Under the pieces are notes generated by a model. It had not been told where the DNA came from. It ran no database searches and worked only from the letters and a program-made list of their open reading frames with translations. A program made the translations under genes and the position numbers. From Acholeplasma sp. (lineage in GTDB: Bacteria; Bacillota_I; Bacilli_A; Acholeplasmatales; Acholeplasmataceae): a DNA stretch of 41,373 bases. The stretch is from positions 1-41,373 of the forward strand of contig DUPY01000052.1 of NCBI GenBank assembly GCA_012838065.1. Direction: 5' to 3'. Positions 17,114-25,435 of the stretch are shown here, in pieces; within the stretch, counting starts at the first letter, position 1, and the number at the start of each line of letters is the position of its first letter.

Positions 17114-18455
17114 TGTTGCCTCCAAGAATATCAATTGTTTGTGTTAATCGTTTTAAGACAATATTTCTTCCAAGTAATGAAAGCGATACTGGTAAGCTAG
17201 GTCCGTGCATATCTCCTGTTGTTGCAATTCTTGTTGACATGAATAAAACTTTGCCTTTAACATTTGCTTCTTTACCCGTATCTTTAATTGCTTGTTCTAA
17301 AGATACTTTATCGAAAGCTTCATCTTTATCTAACACAGACTTGAATATTTTCAATAATTCTAATGATTGGTTTTCAACTAAGAAGTTTAATGCTTCTTCA
17401 GATAATTTAAAGTCATCATGGAAGAAGTTTTTATAGTATTCTGTAATTTCTCCGACATAAGATAAGCGGTCTTTAAACAATCCTACAAGTTCTAATAACC
17501 ATGACTCGCTCTTAATTTCAATACCATCTTTTTCTAAATATGGTTTTACCATTTCAGCTAATGTATCATCCGTCAATGCTTTGATATAGCGCGAGTTAAT
17601 AAATGTTAATTTATCTTTATCAAACATTGCAGGTGCTTTAGATAATCTCGTTGGGTCAAAAAGTTTAACAATTTCTTCTTTTGATAAAATTTCCGTTTCA
17701 CTCTTAGGTGAGAAACCTAACAAACTAATGAAGTTAAACATTGCTTCTGGTAAATAACCTTTTTCTTCATATTGAGAGATGTATTGCATAACGTTATGAT
17801 CACGCTTTGACAATTTTTTCTTTTGTTCGTTAACAATAATTGTCATATGACCAAATTGTGGTCTTTCCCATCCAAACGCATCATATACCATTAATTGTTT
17901 TGGTGTGTTTGTTATATGTTCTTCACCACGTAACACGTGCGTAATATCCATTAAGTGGTCATCGATAACTACAGCAAAATTATAAGTAGGAATGCCGTTA
18001 TCTTTCATCATAATCCAATCTTCAACTTCGCTACTTTCAAATGTTAGCGTACCTCTTACTAAATCATTAAATGTGTATGTAACATTTTCAGGAACTTTAA
18101 ATCGAATCGCATACTTATCGCTATTTTCGCGATATTCTTTGTATGCTAAACCACGTTCTAATAAATCATTTGCATATTTTTTGTATAAATCTAATCTTTC
18201 TAATTGGCGATATGGACCATAAGCTCCACCTTTGTCTGGCGATTCATCCCAAGTTAAACCTAACCAACTTAAATACTTAAGTTGTGAAGCCTCACCACCT
18301 GGAACGTTTCTTGAAGTATCTGTATCTTCAATACGAATAATAAAATCACCGTCGTAATGGCGTGCGAATAAATAATTAAATAATGCGCTTCTAGCATTTC
18401 CAATATGGAGTAATCCTGTTGGACTAGGTGCGTATCTAACACGTACTTTTTTCAT
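17106..18455 (-). CDS. gltX: Glutamyl-tRNA synthetase
   Basis: Charges tRNA-Glu with glutamate; class I synthetase, cytoplasmic. The opening RYAPSPTGLLHIGNARS carries the HIGH-type motif HIGN (17-20) and KKLSKRD carries the KMSKS-type motif near 240. It is 449 residues from the ATG at 18455, a little shorter than typical bacterial GluRS (about 470-490). The start is preferred over a GTG 12 bases upstream because GAGGTG is at proper distance. No gatCAB or glnS is visible here, so whether it also mischarges tRNA-Gln cannot be judged. The downstream lipoprotein gene overlaps its last codons. Confidence 0.96.
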   Translation of the reverse strand: MKKVRVRYAPSPTGLLHIGNARSALFNYLFARHYDGDFIIRIEDTDTSRNVPGGEASQLKYLSWLGLTWDESPDKGGAYGPYRQLERLDLYKKYANDLLERGLAYKEYRENSDKYAIRFKVPENVTYTFNDLVRGTLTFESSEVEDWIMMKDNGIPTYNFAVVIDDHLMDITHVLRGEEHITNTPKQLMVYDAFGWERPQFGHMTIIVNEQKKKLSKRDHNVMQYISQYEEKGYLPEAMFNFISLLGFSPKSETEILSKEEIVKLFDPTRLSKAPAMFDKDKLTFINSRYIKALTDDTLAEMVKPYLEKDGIEIKSESWLLELVGLFKDRLSYVGEITEYYKNFFHDDFKLSEEALNFLVENQSLELLKIFKSVLDKDEAFDKVSLEQAIKDTGKEANVKGKVLFMSTRIATTGDMHGPSLPVSLSLLGRNIVLKRLTQTIDILGGNNA

Positions 18456-18485
18456 TTTTATGTTCACCTCTTATATTGCATATCT

Positions 18486-18515
18486 ATTATACGATATTTT
18501 TCGCAAATTTGTCTA
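18486..18515 (-). promoter_or_regulatory. Promoter of gltX
   Basis: TAGACA (rc of 18510-18515, five of six matches to TTGACA) and a perfect TATAAT (rc of 18486-18491) with an 18-bp spacer precede gltX by about 30 bases. Confidence 0.7.
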
Positions 18516-18576
18516 ATATTCTTAAAAGTTATATATTCTTATATAATTTCATTAAATTATCGAAAAATATAGAAAA

Positions 18577-18608
18577 AATAAAAAAGAAAGGGACCTACAA
18601 AGGGTCCC
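18577..18608 (-). terminator. Terminator of the rplM-rpsI operon
   Basis: GGGACC (18603-18608) and GGTCCC (18590-18595) form a stem with a seven-base loop on the minus strand, followed by TTTCTTTTTT. Confidence 0.85.
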
Positions 18609-18615
18609 AAAACAA

Positions 18616-19014
18616 TTAACGTTTAGAGAATTGTGGTGCACGACGTGCTTTCTTCAAACCATATTTCTTGCGTTCTTTTGAACGTGGATCTCTTGTAATT
18701 AAACCCGCTGGTTTTAAGATTTTTCTTAATTCTGGATTAATTTCTAACAATGCGCGTGTAATACCTAAACGGATTGCACCAGCTTGTCCTGTTAATCCAC
18801 CACCGTTTACATTAACTGTGATATCATATTTTCCTTCTGATTCAGTTAATTGTAAAGGTTGTACAACGTCAAGTCTTGTAGCTGCTGATGGGAAATATTC
18901 ATCAAATTCGCGACCATTAACAATGAATGCGCCTTTACCTGATGTTAGAATAACTCTGGCAACTGAACTTTTACGACGTCCTGTACCAAAATATTGTACT
19001 TTGTCTTTTGCCAT
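18616..19014 (-). CDS. rpsI: Ribosomal protein S9
   Basis: Small-subunit protein bS9/uS9 whose C-terminal tail reaches the P-site tRNA. The sequence shows [13 protein letters not shown] at the N-terminus, [15 protein letters not shown] in the middle, [21 protein letters not shown] near the end, and the conserved terminal KR. Its 132 residues are normal. It sits two bases after rplM, the standard bacterial pair, with GGAGG seven bases before the ATG overlapping the rplM end. Confidence 0.99.
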   Translation of the reverse strand: MAKDKVQYFGTGRRKSSVARVILTSGKGAFIVNGREFDEYFPSAATRLDVVQPLQLTESEGKYDITVNVNGGGLTGQAGAIRLGITRALLEINPELRKILKPAGLITRDPRSKERKKYGLKKARRAPQFSKR

Positions 19015-19016
19015 AA

Positions 19017-19445
19017 TTAGACCTCCATTACTTTAGGTTGTTGCGCTTGGTGTTTATGATCAGGACCAGCATAAACAAATAATTTGTCAGCCATTTGACG
19101 TCCTAATTTTGTATGTGGCAACATACCAATAATTGCTTTTTCTACCATACGTGTTGGGAATTTAGCCATCACGTCTTTTGCAGTTGTACTTGTTAAACCA
19201 CCAGCATATCCTGAGTGACTATAGTATAGTTTTTTATCCCATTTTTTGCCAGTTAATGTAATTTTTTCAGCGTTAATAACGATAACATAATCACCTGAAT
19301 CTACATGTGGAGTGTAGGTTGGTTTATGTTTACCTTTTAAAACTGATGCAACTTCTGTTGCTAGGCGACCTAGCGTTTTGTTAGTTGCGTCGACAACGTA
19401 CCATTCACGAGTAATTGTCTGTGCATTCGCCATATATGTTTTCAT
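19017..19445 (-). CDS. rplM: Ribosomal protein L13
   Basis: Large-subunit protein uL13, an early assembly protein. [38 protein letters not shown] N-terminal region, [12 protein letters not shown], and [30 protein letters not shown] near the end are all canonical. I start at the ATG at 19445, seven bases after AGGAG; an ATG six bases earlier would lie only two bases from the ribosome site. It heads the rplM-rpsI operon and has a promoter and short leader of its own. Confidence 0.98.
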   Translation of the reverse strand: MKTYMANAQTITREWYVVDATNKTLGRLATEVASVLKGKHKPTYTPHVDSGDYVIVINAEKITLTGKKWDKKLYYSHSGYAGGLTSTTAKDVMAKFPTRMVEKAIIGMLPHTKLGRQMADKLFVYAGPDHKHQAQQPKVMEV

Positions 19446-19449
19446 GTTC

Positions 19450-19518
19450 ATTCTCCTTATTATATTAAATATCCATAAGGGCTTGTGGAAATTTATCTTT
19501 TTAAAACGTACCTATCAT
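19450..19518 (-). promoter_or_regulatory. Possible L13 autoregulatory leader
   Basis: The leader between the promoter and rplM contains a short imperfect hairpin, CCACAAGCCCTTATGG on the minus strand, upstream of the ribosome site. L13 leaders that repress rplM-rpsI are known in Firmicutes; I cannot confirm the consensus from memory, so this is tentative. Confidence 0.35.
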
Positions 19519-19547
19519 ATATTACTATATGTATGTCACTTTGTCAA
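19519..19547 (-). promoter_or_regulatory. Promoter of rplM-rpsI
   Basis: A perfect TTGACA (rc of 19542-19547) is followed after 17 bp by TAATAT (rc of 19519-19524). It lies directly behind the pyrR stop with no terminator between, so pyrR transcripts may also read through. Confidence 0.8.
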
Positions 19548-19557
19548 TCTTTTTTAA

Positions 19558-20046
19558 TTAAAAATAAACTTTCATTTCATTTACATCAAAATAGACCTTT
19601 TCGTCCTTTGAGGTTGGTATGTTTTTACCAACAAAATCCGCTCTAATCGGTAGTTCTCTATGCCCGCGATCAATAAGTACGGCAAGTTCAATCTTGCTTG
19701 GTCTACCTGTATCTATAAGGGCATCCATAGCAGCTCTAACCGTGCGTCCTGTAAAGAGAACATCATCAATTAAAAGAACATTTTTCCCTGTACTATCGAA
19801 GGTGTTTTTTTGGTCATTGTTTTGTTTTAAATCATCGCGATAATTTGTTATATCAATGGCATATAAAGGAACTTCAACATCTGAAAAACGATGAATATTG
19901 CCTTGTAGTATTTTAGCAACACTATATCCTTTATTTAATATACCGACAAGTATCAAATTACTTAAATCATCATTACGTTCAATAATCTCGTGTGCGATTC
20001 TTTTAAGTGTTCTTGATAACTGATCTTTATCCATAATTTCTTTCAT
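19558..20046 (-). CDS. pyrR: PyrR: uracil phosphoribosyltransferase / pyrimidine regulator
   Basis: PyrR-type phosphoribosyltransferase of 162 residues. The PRPP-binding loop VLLIDDVLFTGRT is at about 90-102, with LVGILNKGY near 33-41 and the C-terminal region RGHRELPIRADFVGKNIPTSKDE typical of PyrR. In Bacilli the protein attenuates the pyr operon by binding UMP and mRNA, and also makes UMP from uracil and PRPP. The start at 20046 has GGAGG five bases upstream, preferred over an ATG 12 bases earlier. No pyrimidine biosynthesis gene or visible PyrR-binding leader is in the window, so its enzymatic salvage role may dominate here. This last point is inference. Confidence 0.93.
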   Translation of the reverse strand: MKEIMDKDQLSRTLKRIAHEIIERNDDLSNLILVGILNKGYSVAKILQGNIHRFSDVEVPLYAIDITNYRDDLKQNNDQKNTFDSTGKNVLLIDDVLFTGRTVRAAMDALIDTGRPSKIELAVLIDRGHRELPIRADFVGKNIPTSKDEKVYFDVNEMKVYF

Positions 20047-20069
20047 AGTAACCTCCATATGTATTATCT

Positions 20070-20075
20070 ATTATA
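20070..20075 (-). promoter_or_regulatory. -10 box of pyrR
   Basis: A perfect TATAAT on the minus strand lies 24 bases before the pyrR start, directly after the U-tract of the purine permease terminator. The -35 position falls inside that terminator stem and is a poor match. Confidence 0.45.
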
Positions 20076-20102
20076 ACAAAAAAAGATGGCGGGTGCCATC
20101 TT
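20076..20102 (-). terminator. Terminator of the purine permease gene
   Basis: AAGATGGC pairs with GCCATCTT around a four-base loop, followed by seven T residues on the minus strand. Confidence 0.9.
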
Positions 20103-20124
20103 TCATTTACGGTTTTATGTATTG

Positions 20125-21528
20125 TTAAAACCAAACCGACATTAACACAAAGTATAAGATAAATAATACGGATGTTCCATATACAATTGGATGCACTTCT
20201 TTTCCTTTGCCTTGAATTAGTTTAACAAGTGCATAGAAAATAAATCCAAACGCAATGCCATCTGCAATTGAACCCGTTAAAACCATCATTAAAATAACCA
20301 TGAAGCTTGAAACAGAACTTGCTAAATCACTCCAGTCAATTTCGCCAATTTGTTTGGACATTAAAACACCTACGTACACAAGCGCACCAGCGGTAACTGC
20401 ACTTGAAGTAAACACATTAAATACTGGGAACAACACAAGTGATACTAAAAATAAAACTGCTACAACTATGCTTGAAAAACCTGTTCTAGCACCAGATTCA
20501 ACACCTGTAGTTGACTCAACATAAGATGTAATTTCTGGCGTACCTAAAGTTGAACTTATAACTGTACCTACAGCATCAGCAAATAGTGCTTTATCGATGT
20601 TTTCAATTTGACCATTTTCATCTTCTAAATTTGCAGATTTTCCAACAGCAATTAAAGTGCCAGCCGTATCAAAAATATCAACAAACACAAATGCAAAAAT
20701 AACGAATAAAATTTCAATGATATTATGGCTAGAAAAGAGTGTTTTAAAGCCGTCAAAAACTCCAACGAATGCGACACTCTTAATATCTTTTAATGGACTA
20801 TAATCAAAGATGCCAAACTCTGGAATACCGAAGTTTGTAAGACCAAATCCATAACGCATAATAATGCCTAATAGGCATGTTCCTAAAATCGAAATAATAA
20901 ATGAAAAATGTGAGATTTTTTTATTGATTGCAGAAACTAAGACAATGAGCACAATACTAAATAAAGATAATAAAACGACTGGGTCAGAAAAATCACCTAA
21001 ACTAAACCCATTTACAGGATCCATTTTAAAAACATTGGTTAAGCGAAGACCTACAGTAGCGATGAAAAAACCGATACCCGCGCCAATAGCCGCTTTTAAA
21101 CTATTTGGAATTGCGTTAATTAATGTTTTTCGAACATTTGTAAATGTTAATGCTAAGAAGATTAATCCGCCAATAAATGAAACCGCGAGCGCTTCTTGCC
21201 ATGTAAAACCTTTGCTTAAAACGATTGTTACAAAAAATGCATTGACACCCATACCAGGTGCTAATGCAACTGGCAATTTAGCAACAAGTGCCATGAGTAT
21301 TGTAGCAAGCACAGAACCTAAAGCGGTTGCGACAAACACAGCACCGTAAGGTATTAAAATACCACTTGCTTCATTGCCACTAAAGCGACCACTTACAATA
21401 CCCGGATTAACTACTAAAATGTAGCTCATCGCTAAAAATGTTACAACACCACCGACAAATTCTTTTTTGAAGTCGGTTTTGCGTTCATCAAACATGAAGA
21501 ACGCACGAATCTTTTGAATAAATCCCAT
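20125..21528 (-). CDS. pbuG: Guanine/hypoxanthine permease, NCS2 (AzgA-like) family
   Basis: A 467-residue polytopic carrier of the AzgA/PbuG branch of NCS2, importing purine bases by proton symport. The N-terminus FDERKTDFKKEFVGG, then TFLAMSYILVVNP, GMGVNAFF, the VDIFDTAGTLIAVG segment and SSTLGTPEITSYVESTTGVESGARTG (from about residue 330) are characteristic of the family. A purine riboswitch aptamer with the guanine-specific C is in its leader, which independently supports guanine or hypoxanthine as substrate. It is a single-gene unit with its own promoter and terminator. Confidence 0.95.
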   Translation of the reverse strand: MGFIQKIRAFFMFDERKTDFKKEFVGGVVTFLAMSYILVVNPGIVSGRFSGNEASGILIPYGAVFVATALGSVLATILMALVAKLPVALAPGMGVNAFFVTIVLSKGFTWQEALAVSFIGGLIFLALTFTNVRKTLINAIPNSLKAAIGAGIGFFIATVGLRLTNVFKMDPVNGFSLGDFSDPVVLLSLFSIVLIVLVSAINKKISHFSFIISILGTCLLGIIMRYGFGLTNFGIPEFGIFDYSPLKDIKSVAFVGVFDGFKTLFSSHNIIEILFVIFAFVFVDIFDTAGTLIAVGKSANLEDENGQIENIDKALFADAVGTVISSTLGTPEITSYVESTTGVESGARTGFSSIVVAVLFLVSLVLFPVFNVFTSSAVTAGALVYVGVLMSKQIGEIDWSDLASSVSSFMVILMMVLTGSIADGIAFGFIFYALVKLIQGKGKEVHPIVYGTSVLFILYFVLMSVWF

Positions 21529-21573
21529 CTTTATTCTCTTCCCCTTTTTTGTTTTTTGTACTCAAAGTATTCA

Positions 21574-21604
21574 TAAAAAATAAAAAAACCACAAAATGTG
21601 GTTT
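21574..21604 (-). terminator. Riboswitch-controlled terminator before the purine permease
   Basis: AAACCACA (21597-21604) pairs with TGTGGTTT (21586-21593) around a three-base loop, followed by a T-rich run on the minus strand. It forms the off state of the riboswitch. Confidence 0.85.
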
Positions 21605-21707
21605 CTACATAACTATGAAAACGAAAAAAGGACTGTTTTCATCGTAGTCGCGAATTTCACGGAATCGCGGTAGAAACTTGATCACCACATTAGATCAGAT
21701 ATACGAT
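21586..21707 (-). promoter_or_regulatory. Purine riboswitch, guanine-type
   Basis: On the minus strand the aptamer (21641-21707) has P1 ATCGTA/TACGAT, J1/2 TATCT, P2 TGATC/GATCA, the invariant J2/3 core GTTTCTACC, P3 with loop CCGTGAA, and J3/1 GACTACG. The C in GAC corresponds to C74, which selects guanine or hypoxanthine; adenine riboswitches have T there. A hairpin ATGAAAAC/GTTTTCAT follows, then the terminator. The terminator's 5' arm region GTAGAAACCACAT is complementary to aptamer segments GTTTCTAC and ATGTGGT, so the alternative fold would take apart the ligand pocket itself. Confidence 0.93.
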
Positions 21708-21726
21708 ATATTTTGAATACGAGGCT

Positions 21727-21755
21727 ATTATAACAAATGAATGATACCTTGTAAA
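21727..21755 (-). promoter_or_regulatory. Promoter of the riboswitch and purine permease
   Basis: TTTACA (rc of 21750-21755) and TATAAT (rc of 21727-21732) with a 17-bp spacer start the leader about 20 bases before the aptamer. Confidence 0.78.
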
Positions 21756-21764
21756 TAATTCTTT

Positions 21765-21819
21765 TGCATTTTAAAAAATGAAAAGGCTTACTTTAGAATT
21801 ATCCTCTAAAATAAGCCTT
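21765..21819 (-). terminator. Terminator of the metS-yitT operon
   Basis: AAGGCTTA (21812-21819) and TAAGCCTT (21783-21790) form a long hairpin with further internal pairing TTTTAGA/TCTAAAG, followed by TTCATTTTTT on the minus strand. Confidence 0.75.
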
Positions 21820-21829
21820 GCGTTTGAAG

Positions 21830-22795
21830 TTAAGCAATACGTTTACGTTTGAAATTACCAGCAACTAGCTTCACTGGTTTTGCAACAACAAACGCTTTTG
21901 GATCTAAATTCTGCACCATATGTAAAAGTGTTTCTAATTCATAAGATGAAATAACAACCATCACAAGTGTTTTCTCATGATGTGAAAATGCACCTTCTAC
22001 TTTTGATAACGTTACACCACGATAAACCTTATGTAAGATTTCGTCTACTAATACTTTTGGTGAGTCTGTAATTATTTCAACCGATAAATGTTGATAGGAT
22101 GTGTGGAGTTTATCCGTCATAATCGTAGAAATGATAATTCTCAATGCTGTATACGATACAACGAGTCCCCCCATAATCGTTACGCCATTAACGGTTTGGC
22201 CATTCATAATAATACCACCACCAACAGCAATCGATACATTCATTAACATGGAGAAAAAGCCAACAGATTTTCCACCTTTAAATGCGAAGTATTGGGCGAG
22301 AATATCAAGACCACCTGTTGAAGTACCGTACTTTAATGCACCACCTGTTCCCACACCAATTAATAGACCCCCAAGAATGGTTGCCGCTAAAACATGTTCT
22401 TCAGTGTTTAAGCCTAGGTTGATTTTTGGCATCCAACCAATAATTGTTGCCTGAATGATTACTGAAATAATACTATAGATGGTAAATCGATGCGAAACAC
22501 CAAACCAACCTACAAGTAAAATTGGAATATTAACTATAATAATGAAAATAGACATATACGTACTTGAGCTTTGTTCGTCCATAATACGTAATTTGTATAC
22601 AAACAAGTCACGAGTTACTTGGGCAATACCTGGAATACCACCTGTATAAAGCGATATTGCAGCGCCTTCTAGAAACCACGTAACACCAAACCCATAAATA
22701 ATCGTAAAAATAACAACCGCAACTAGGCGTTTGATTTCTGGTTGGTAGACAGATTTAAATTTTTCGCTCTTGAAAAATTCAGCAATTTTATTCAT
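21830..22795 (-). CDS. YitT-family membrane protein (DUF161/DUF2179)
   Basis: A 321-residue protein with an N-terminal block of about five or six membrane segments (VVIFTIIYGFGVTWFLEGAAI onwards, GIPGIAQ motif, GTGGALKYGTSTGGLDILAQ) and a soluble C-terminal DUF2179 domain from about residue 225, which has a ferredoxin-like fold. YitT-family proteins are common in Firmicutes with no settled function. I start at the ATG at 22795, with AAAGGA six bases upstream; it overlaps the metS stop by eight bases as ATGAATAA. Longer starts would run deep into metS. Cotranscribed with metS under the T-box, so its level should follow methionyl-tRNA charging. Confidence 0.88.
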   Translation of the reverse strand: MNKIAEFFKSEKFKSVYQPEIKRLVAVVIFTIIYGFGVTWFLEGAAISLYTGGIPGIAQVTRDLFVYKLRIMDEQSSSTYMSIFIIIVNIPILLVGWFGVSHRFTIYSIISVIIQATIIGWMPKINLGLNTEEHVLAATILGGLLIGVGTGGALKYGTSTGGLDILAQYFAFKGGKSVGFFSMLMNVSIAVGGGIIMNGQTVNGVTIMGGLVVSYTALRIIISTIMTDKLHTSYQHLSVEIITDSPKVLVDEILHKVYRGVTLSKVEGAFSHHEKTLVMVVISSYELETLLHMVQNLDPKAFVVAKPVKLVAGNFKRKRIA

Positions 22796-24353
22796 TGATA
22801 TCCTTTGTAATCTCCTCGATTTTTTTATCCATATCATATCGTTCAAATAGAACTGTCGCCTTTTCTAAGTCTGTGCTTTCTAATTTACCAAATGCATCTA
22901 GTGACTCAAATGATAAATCACTTACTTTGATAAATGAAGCGATTTTTTCTGCTGTTTCTGGTATGTATGGTTGTAACAACACCGCGATAAAGCGAATGGT
23001 TTCCATAAGTGTATACAACACTTGGTCTAATTCGTCTTGTTTCGTTTCATCTTTAAACAATGCCCATGGCATTGCAAGATCAATAAATTTATTGGCGCTT
23101 CTTGCAAGTTTAACAACAACTTCTAGTGCATCTGAAACTTTATATACATTCATAAGATCTCGCATTTCACCTAATGCAGATAAGGCCTCTTCTTTTAAAT
23201 TAAGTTCAAAATCTTTTGTTAGTTCAACTTTCTTTAAATGTCCATCTCTGTATTTGTGAACCATGCCAATGGTACGATTTACTAAGTTACCGATAGTATT
23301 TGCAAGGTCACTATTGTTTCTTTCAATTAACAACTCATAGGTAATGTTTCCATCTTGAGCATACGGAATTTCATGTAATACATAATAGCGTATAACATCA
23401 ACTGAAAAATGTTTCACTAAGAAATCTGTGTACATAACATTACCTGTTGATTTGCTCATCTTTAGTTTATCGAATAATATCCAAGGATGTCCAAAAATTG
23501 TTTCAGGTAATGGTAAATCTAATGCCATTAACATAATTGGCCAATAAATTGTATGAAATCTTAAAATGTCTTTACCAATTAAATGTACATTTGCTGGCCA
23601 ATATTTTTTAAATTGCTCCGTAAGAGGTTTATCTGGATGATAACCTAAACCTGTAATGTAGTTTGATAAGGCATCAATCCATACATAAATCACATGACCC
23701 TTTGCAAAAGATACTGGAATCCCCCATTTAAAGGACGTTCTTGAAATGCATAAATCAGGAATATCAGCTTTTAAGAAGTTTTGAAGCATTTCGTTTTTTC
23801 TTGATTCAGGCATAATGAAGTTTTTGTTTTGTTCAATATGTTTAATTAAGCGGTCTTGATATTTTGATAATTTAAAGAAATACGCTTCTTCACTTGTCCA
23901 AACCGGTTTATCGCCGTTTGGTGCAAGTCCATTAACAATATCCGTTGGATTAATAAACGCTTCTTCAGCTAGCGAATACCAACCTTCATATTTCCCTAAG
24001 TAAATATCTCCATTATCATATAGTTTTTTAAAAATTGCTTGAACTCTTTCTTTATGGTCTTCATCCGTTGTACGAATGAAACGGTCATACGAAACATTCA
24101 TCATGTCATAAATACGACGTATCTCATATGCAATTTGATCCACATATACTTTAGGTTCAATTTCATTAATTTGTGCTTTTAGTTCAATTTTTTGACCGTG
24201 CTCATCTGTTCCCGTTTGGAATAATACATCATAGCCATCAAGTCTTTTAAATCGGGCAATTGCATCAGCTAAAATCGCCTCATAGACATTACCAATATGA
24301 GGAACTGCTGAACCGTATGCGATTGCTGTTGTAATATAAAATGTGTTTTTCAT
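22788..24353 (-). CDS. metG: Methionyl-tRNA synthetase, short form
   Basis: Charges tRNA-Met; class I, cytoplasmic. HIGH-type motif PHIGN is at 18-22, the WIDALSNY signature lies in the middle, and KMSKSTGN is near residue 300. It is 521 residues, lacking the C-terminal tRNA-binding (EMAP-like) domain found in the roughly 650-residue Bacillus enzyme; short forms are common in reduced genomes. AGGAGG six bases before the ATG follows directly on the T-box terminator U-tract. The YitT-family gene is coupled to its end. Also called metS in Bacillus. Confidence 0.97.
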   Translation of the reverse strand: MKNTFYITTAIAYGSAVPHIGNVYEAILADAIARFKRLDGYDVLFQTGTDEHGQKIELKAQINEIEPKVYVDQIAYEIRRIYDMMNVSYDRFIRTTDEDHKERVQAIFKKLYDNGDIYLGKYEGWYSLAEEAFINPTDIVNGLAPNGDKPVWTSEEAYFFKLSKYQDRLIKHIEQNKNFIMPESRKNEMLQNFLKADIPDLCISRTSFKWGIPVSFAKGHVIYVWIDALSNYITGLGYHPDKPLTEQFKKYWPANVHLIGKDILRFHTIYWPIMLMALDLPLPETIFGHPWILFDKLKMSKSTGNVMYTDFLVKHFSVDVIRYYVLHEIPYAQDGNITYELLIERNNSDLANTIGNLVNRTIGMVHKYRDGHLKKVELTKDFELNLKEEALSALGEMRDLMNVYKVSDALEVVVKLARSANKFIDLAMPWALFKDETKQDELDQVLYTLMETIRFIAVLLQPYIPETAEKIASFIKVSDLSFESLDAFGKLESTDLEKATVLFERYDMDKKIEEITKDINE

Positions 24354-24365
24354 TGTAAACCTCCT

Positions 24366-24570
24366 AAAAAAATAAAATCCTCAGACAAAAAAAGTCTAAG
24401 GACGAAAATTATTCGCGGTACCACCTTAGTTCTAGAATTATATTCTAGCACTCGTTTAAGATTGGCTCCAAAACCATCTTCAACAAATGATTGGTTTGTT
24501 TTCACCACCCACAAACTCTCTATAAACAACCCTTTTGTCTACTCATTTCTTCACAGCCTATTTCGTTCAT
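24366..24570 (-). promoter_or_regulatory. T-box riboswitch leader of metG (Met)
   Basis: The minus strand carries the hallmark T-box sequence AAGGTGGTACCGCG (24414-24427), which pairs with the uncharged tRNA acceptor end. It is followed by a terminator, TCCTTAGAC/GTCTGAGGA, and a long T run (24366-24402). Upstream lie the AGAGAG and GGTGGTGAAA segments of stem I and a GAAGATGG stretch in which ATG (24475-24477) is the likely Met specifier codon. Uncharged tRNA-Met should promote read-through into metG and the YitT gene. Confidence 0.93.
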
Positions 24571-24574
24571 CTTT

Positions 24575-24602
24575 ATTATATCAAAGGGATTGGATAAATC
24601 AA
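24575..24602 (-). promoter_or_regulatory. Promoter of the T-box-metG operon
   Basis: TTGATT (rc of 24597-24602) and TATAAT (rc of 24575-24580) with a 16-bp spacer. The -35 overlaps the rsmI stop codon, so the ten-gene operon upstream may also read into the T-box. Confidence 0.7.
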
Positions 24603-25435
24603 GTATTTTCAATTTTTATCTTCTGATAAACTTCTCTTTTCGGAATACCTAACTTTTCTGCTGTTAATTTTAAAGCATCCTTCGGATCAATCCCATTTTT
24701 TACCATAGTGTTATAAACATCATTAATCGTTAAATTACTTAAATCTTCGGCAAAGCCTTCAACAACTAGCGTATATTCTCCTCGTGTATCAAGTTCCATG
24801 GTTTGTACGCTTTCTAAATCGCTTCTTATAATCGTTTCAAACTTTTTAGTAAGTTCTCTTGCTAAACTGATTTTACGATTACCAAACACTTCATACATGA
24901 CTTCAAGTGTTTCTTTTATACGATTTGGTGACTCATAAATAATAAGCGTTGTTTCGTATAATTTATATTTATTAAGCTCATCTTTCATCGCTTTTTGTTT
25001 TTTTGGTAAAAAACCGATAAATGTAAATGGTTGCGCAATCAATCCCGAGGATACAAGTGCTGTTAATGCCGCACTAGCTCCTGGAATACCGACAACATAA
25101 AAGCCATTTTCAACGACACTTTGAACTAAATCATTGCCCGGATCACTTACTAAAGGTGTTCCAGCATCACTAATAAGTGCAAGATTCTTCCCCGCTTCTA
25201 ATAAATTTAAAATAATCGGTATTTTTTCAAATTTATTATGTTCGTGATAACTTTGATAACTTGTCTCAATGCCGTAGTGATTTAATAAAACTTTGGATGT
25301 TCTTGTATCTTCTGCAAAAATCATATCCACACTTTTTAAAATTTCAACAGCGCGATACGTCATATCGCTTAAATTACCAATAGGTGTTGAAACAATATAT
25401 AGTGTTGGTTTGTTTTGCGTAAAACTATTTTGCAT
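24599..25435 (-). CDS. rsmI: 16S rRNA (cytidine1402-2'-O)-methyltransferase
   Basis: Methylates the 2'-OH of C1402 in the decoding centre of 16S rRNA using SAM. The tetrapyrrole-methylase fold motifs are clear: YIVSTPIGNLSDMT (13-26), FAEDTRTSKVLL (about 40-51), LISDAGTPLVSDPG (about 80-93) and GIPGASAALTALVSSG. The 278-residue length is typical. It is the last gene of the ten-gene operon, starting as TAATG on the stop of the TerB-like gene. The end overlaps the metG promoter. Confidence 0.96.
   Translation of the reverse strand: MQNSFTQNKPTLYIVSTPIGNLSDMTYRAVEILKSVDMIFAEDTRTSKVLLNHYGIETSYQSYHEHNKFEKIPIILNLLEAGKNLALISDAGTPLVSDPGNDLVQSVVENGFYVVGIPGASAALTALVSSGLIAQPFTFIGFLPKKQKAMKDELNKYKLYETTLIIYESPNRIKETLEVMYEVFGNRKISLARELTKKFETIIRSDLESVQTMELDTRGEYTLVVEGFAEDLSNLTINDVYNTMVKNGIDPKDALKLTAEKLGIPKREVYQKIKIENT

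Noticed and set aside
20864..21349. 161-codon open frame on the plus strand
   Set aside because: Antisense to the purine permease, which has clear family motifs; no promoter or ribosome site.
22795..23259. 154-codon open frame on the plus strand
   Set aside because: Shadow of metG; the Ser/Leu-rich translation has no recognisable domain.
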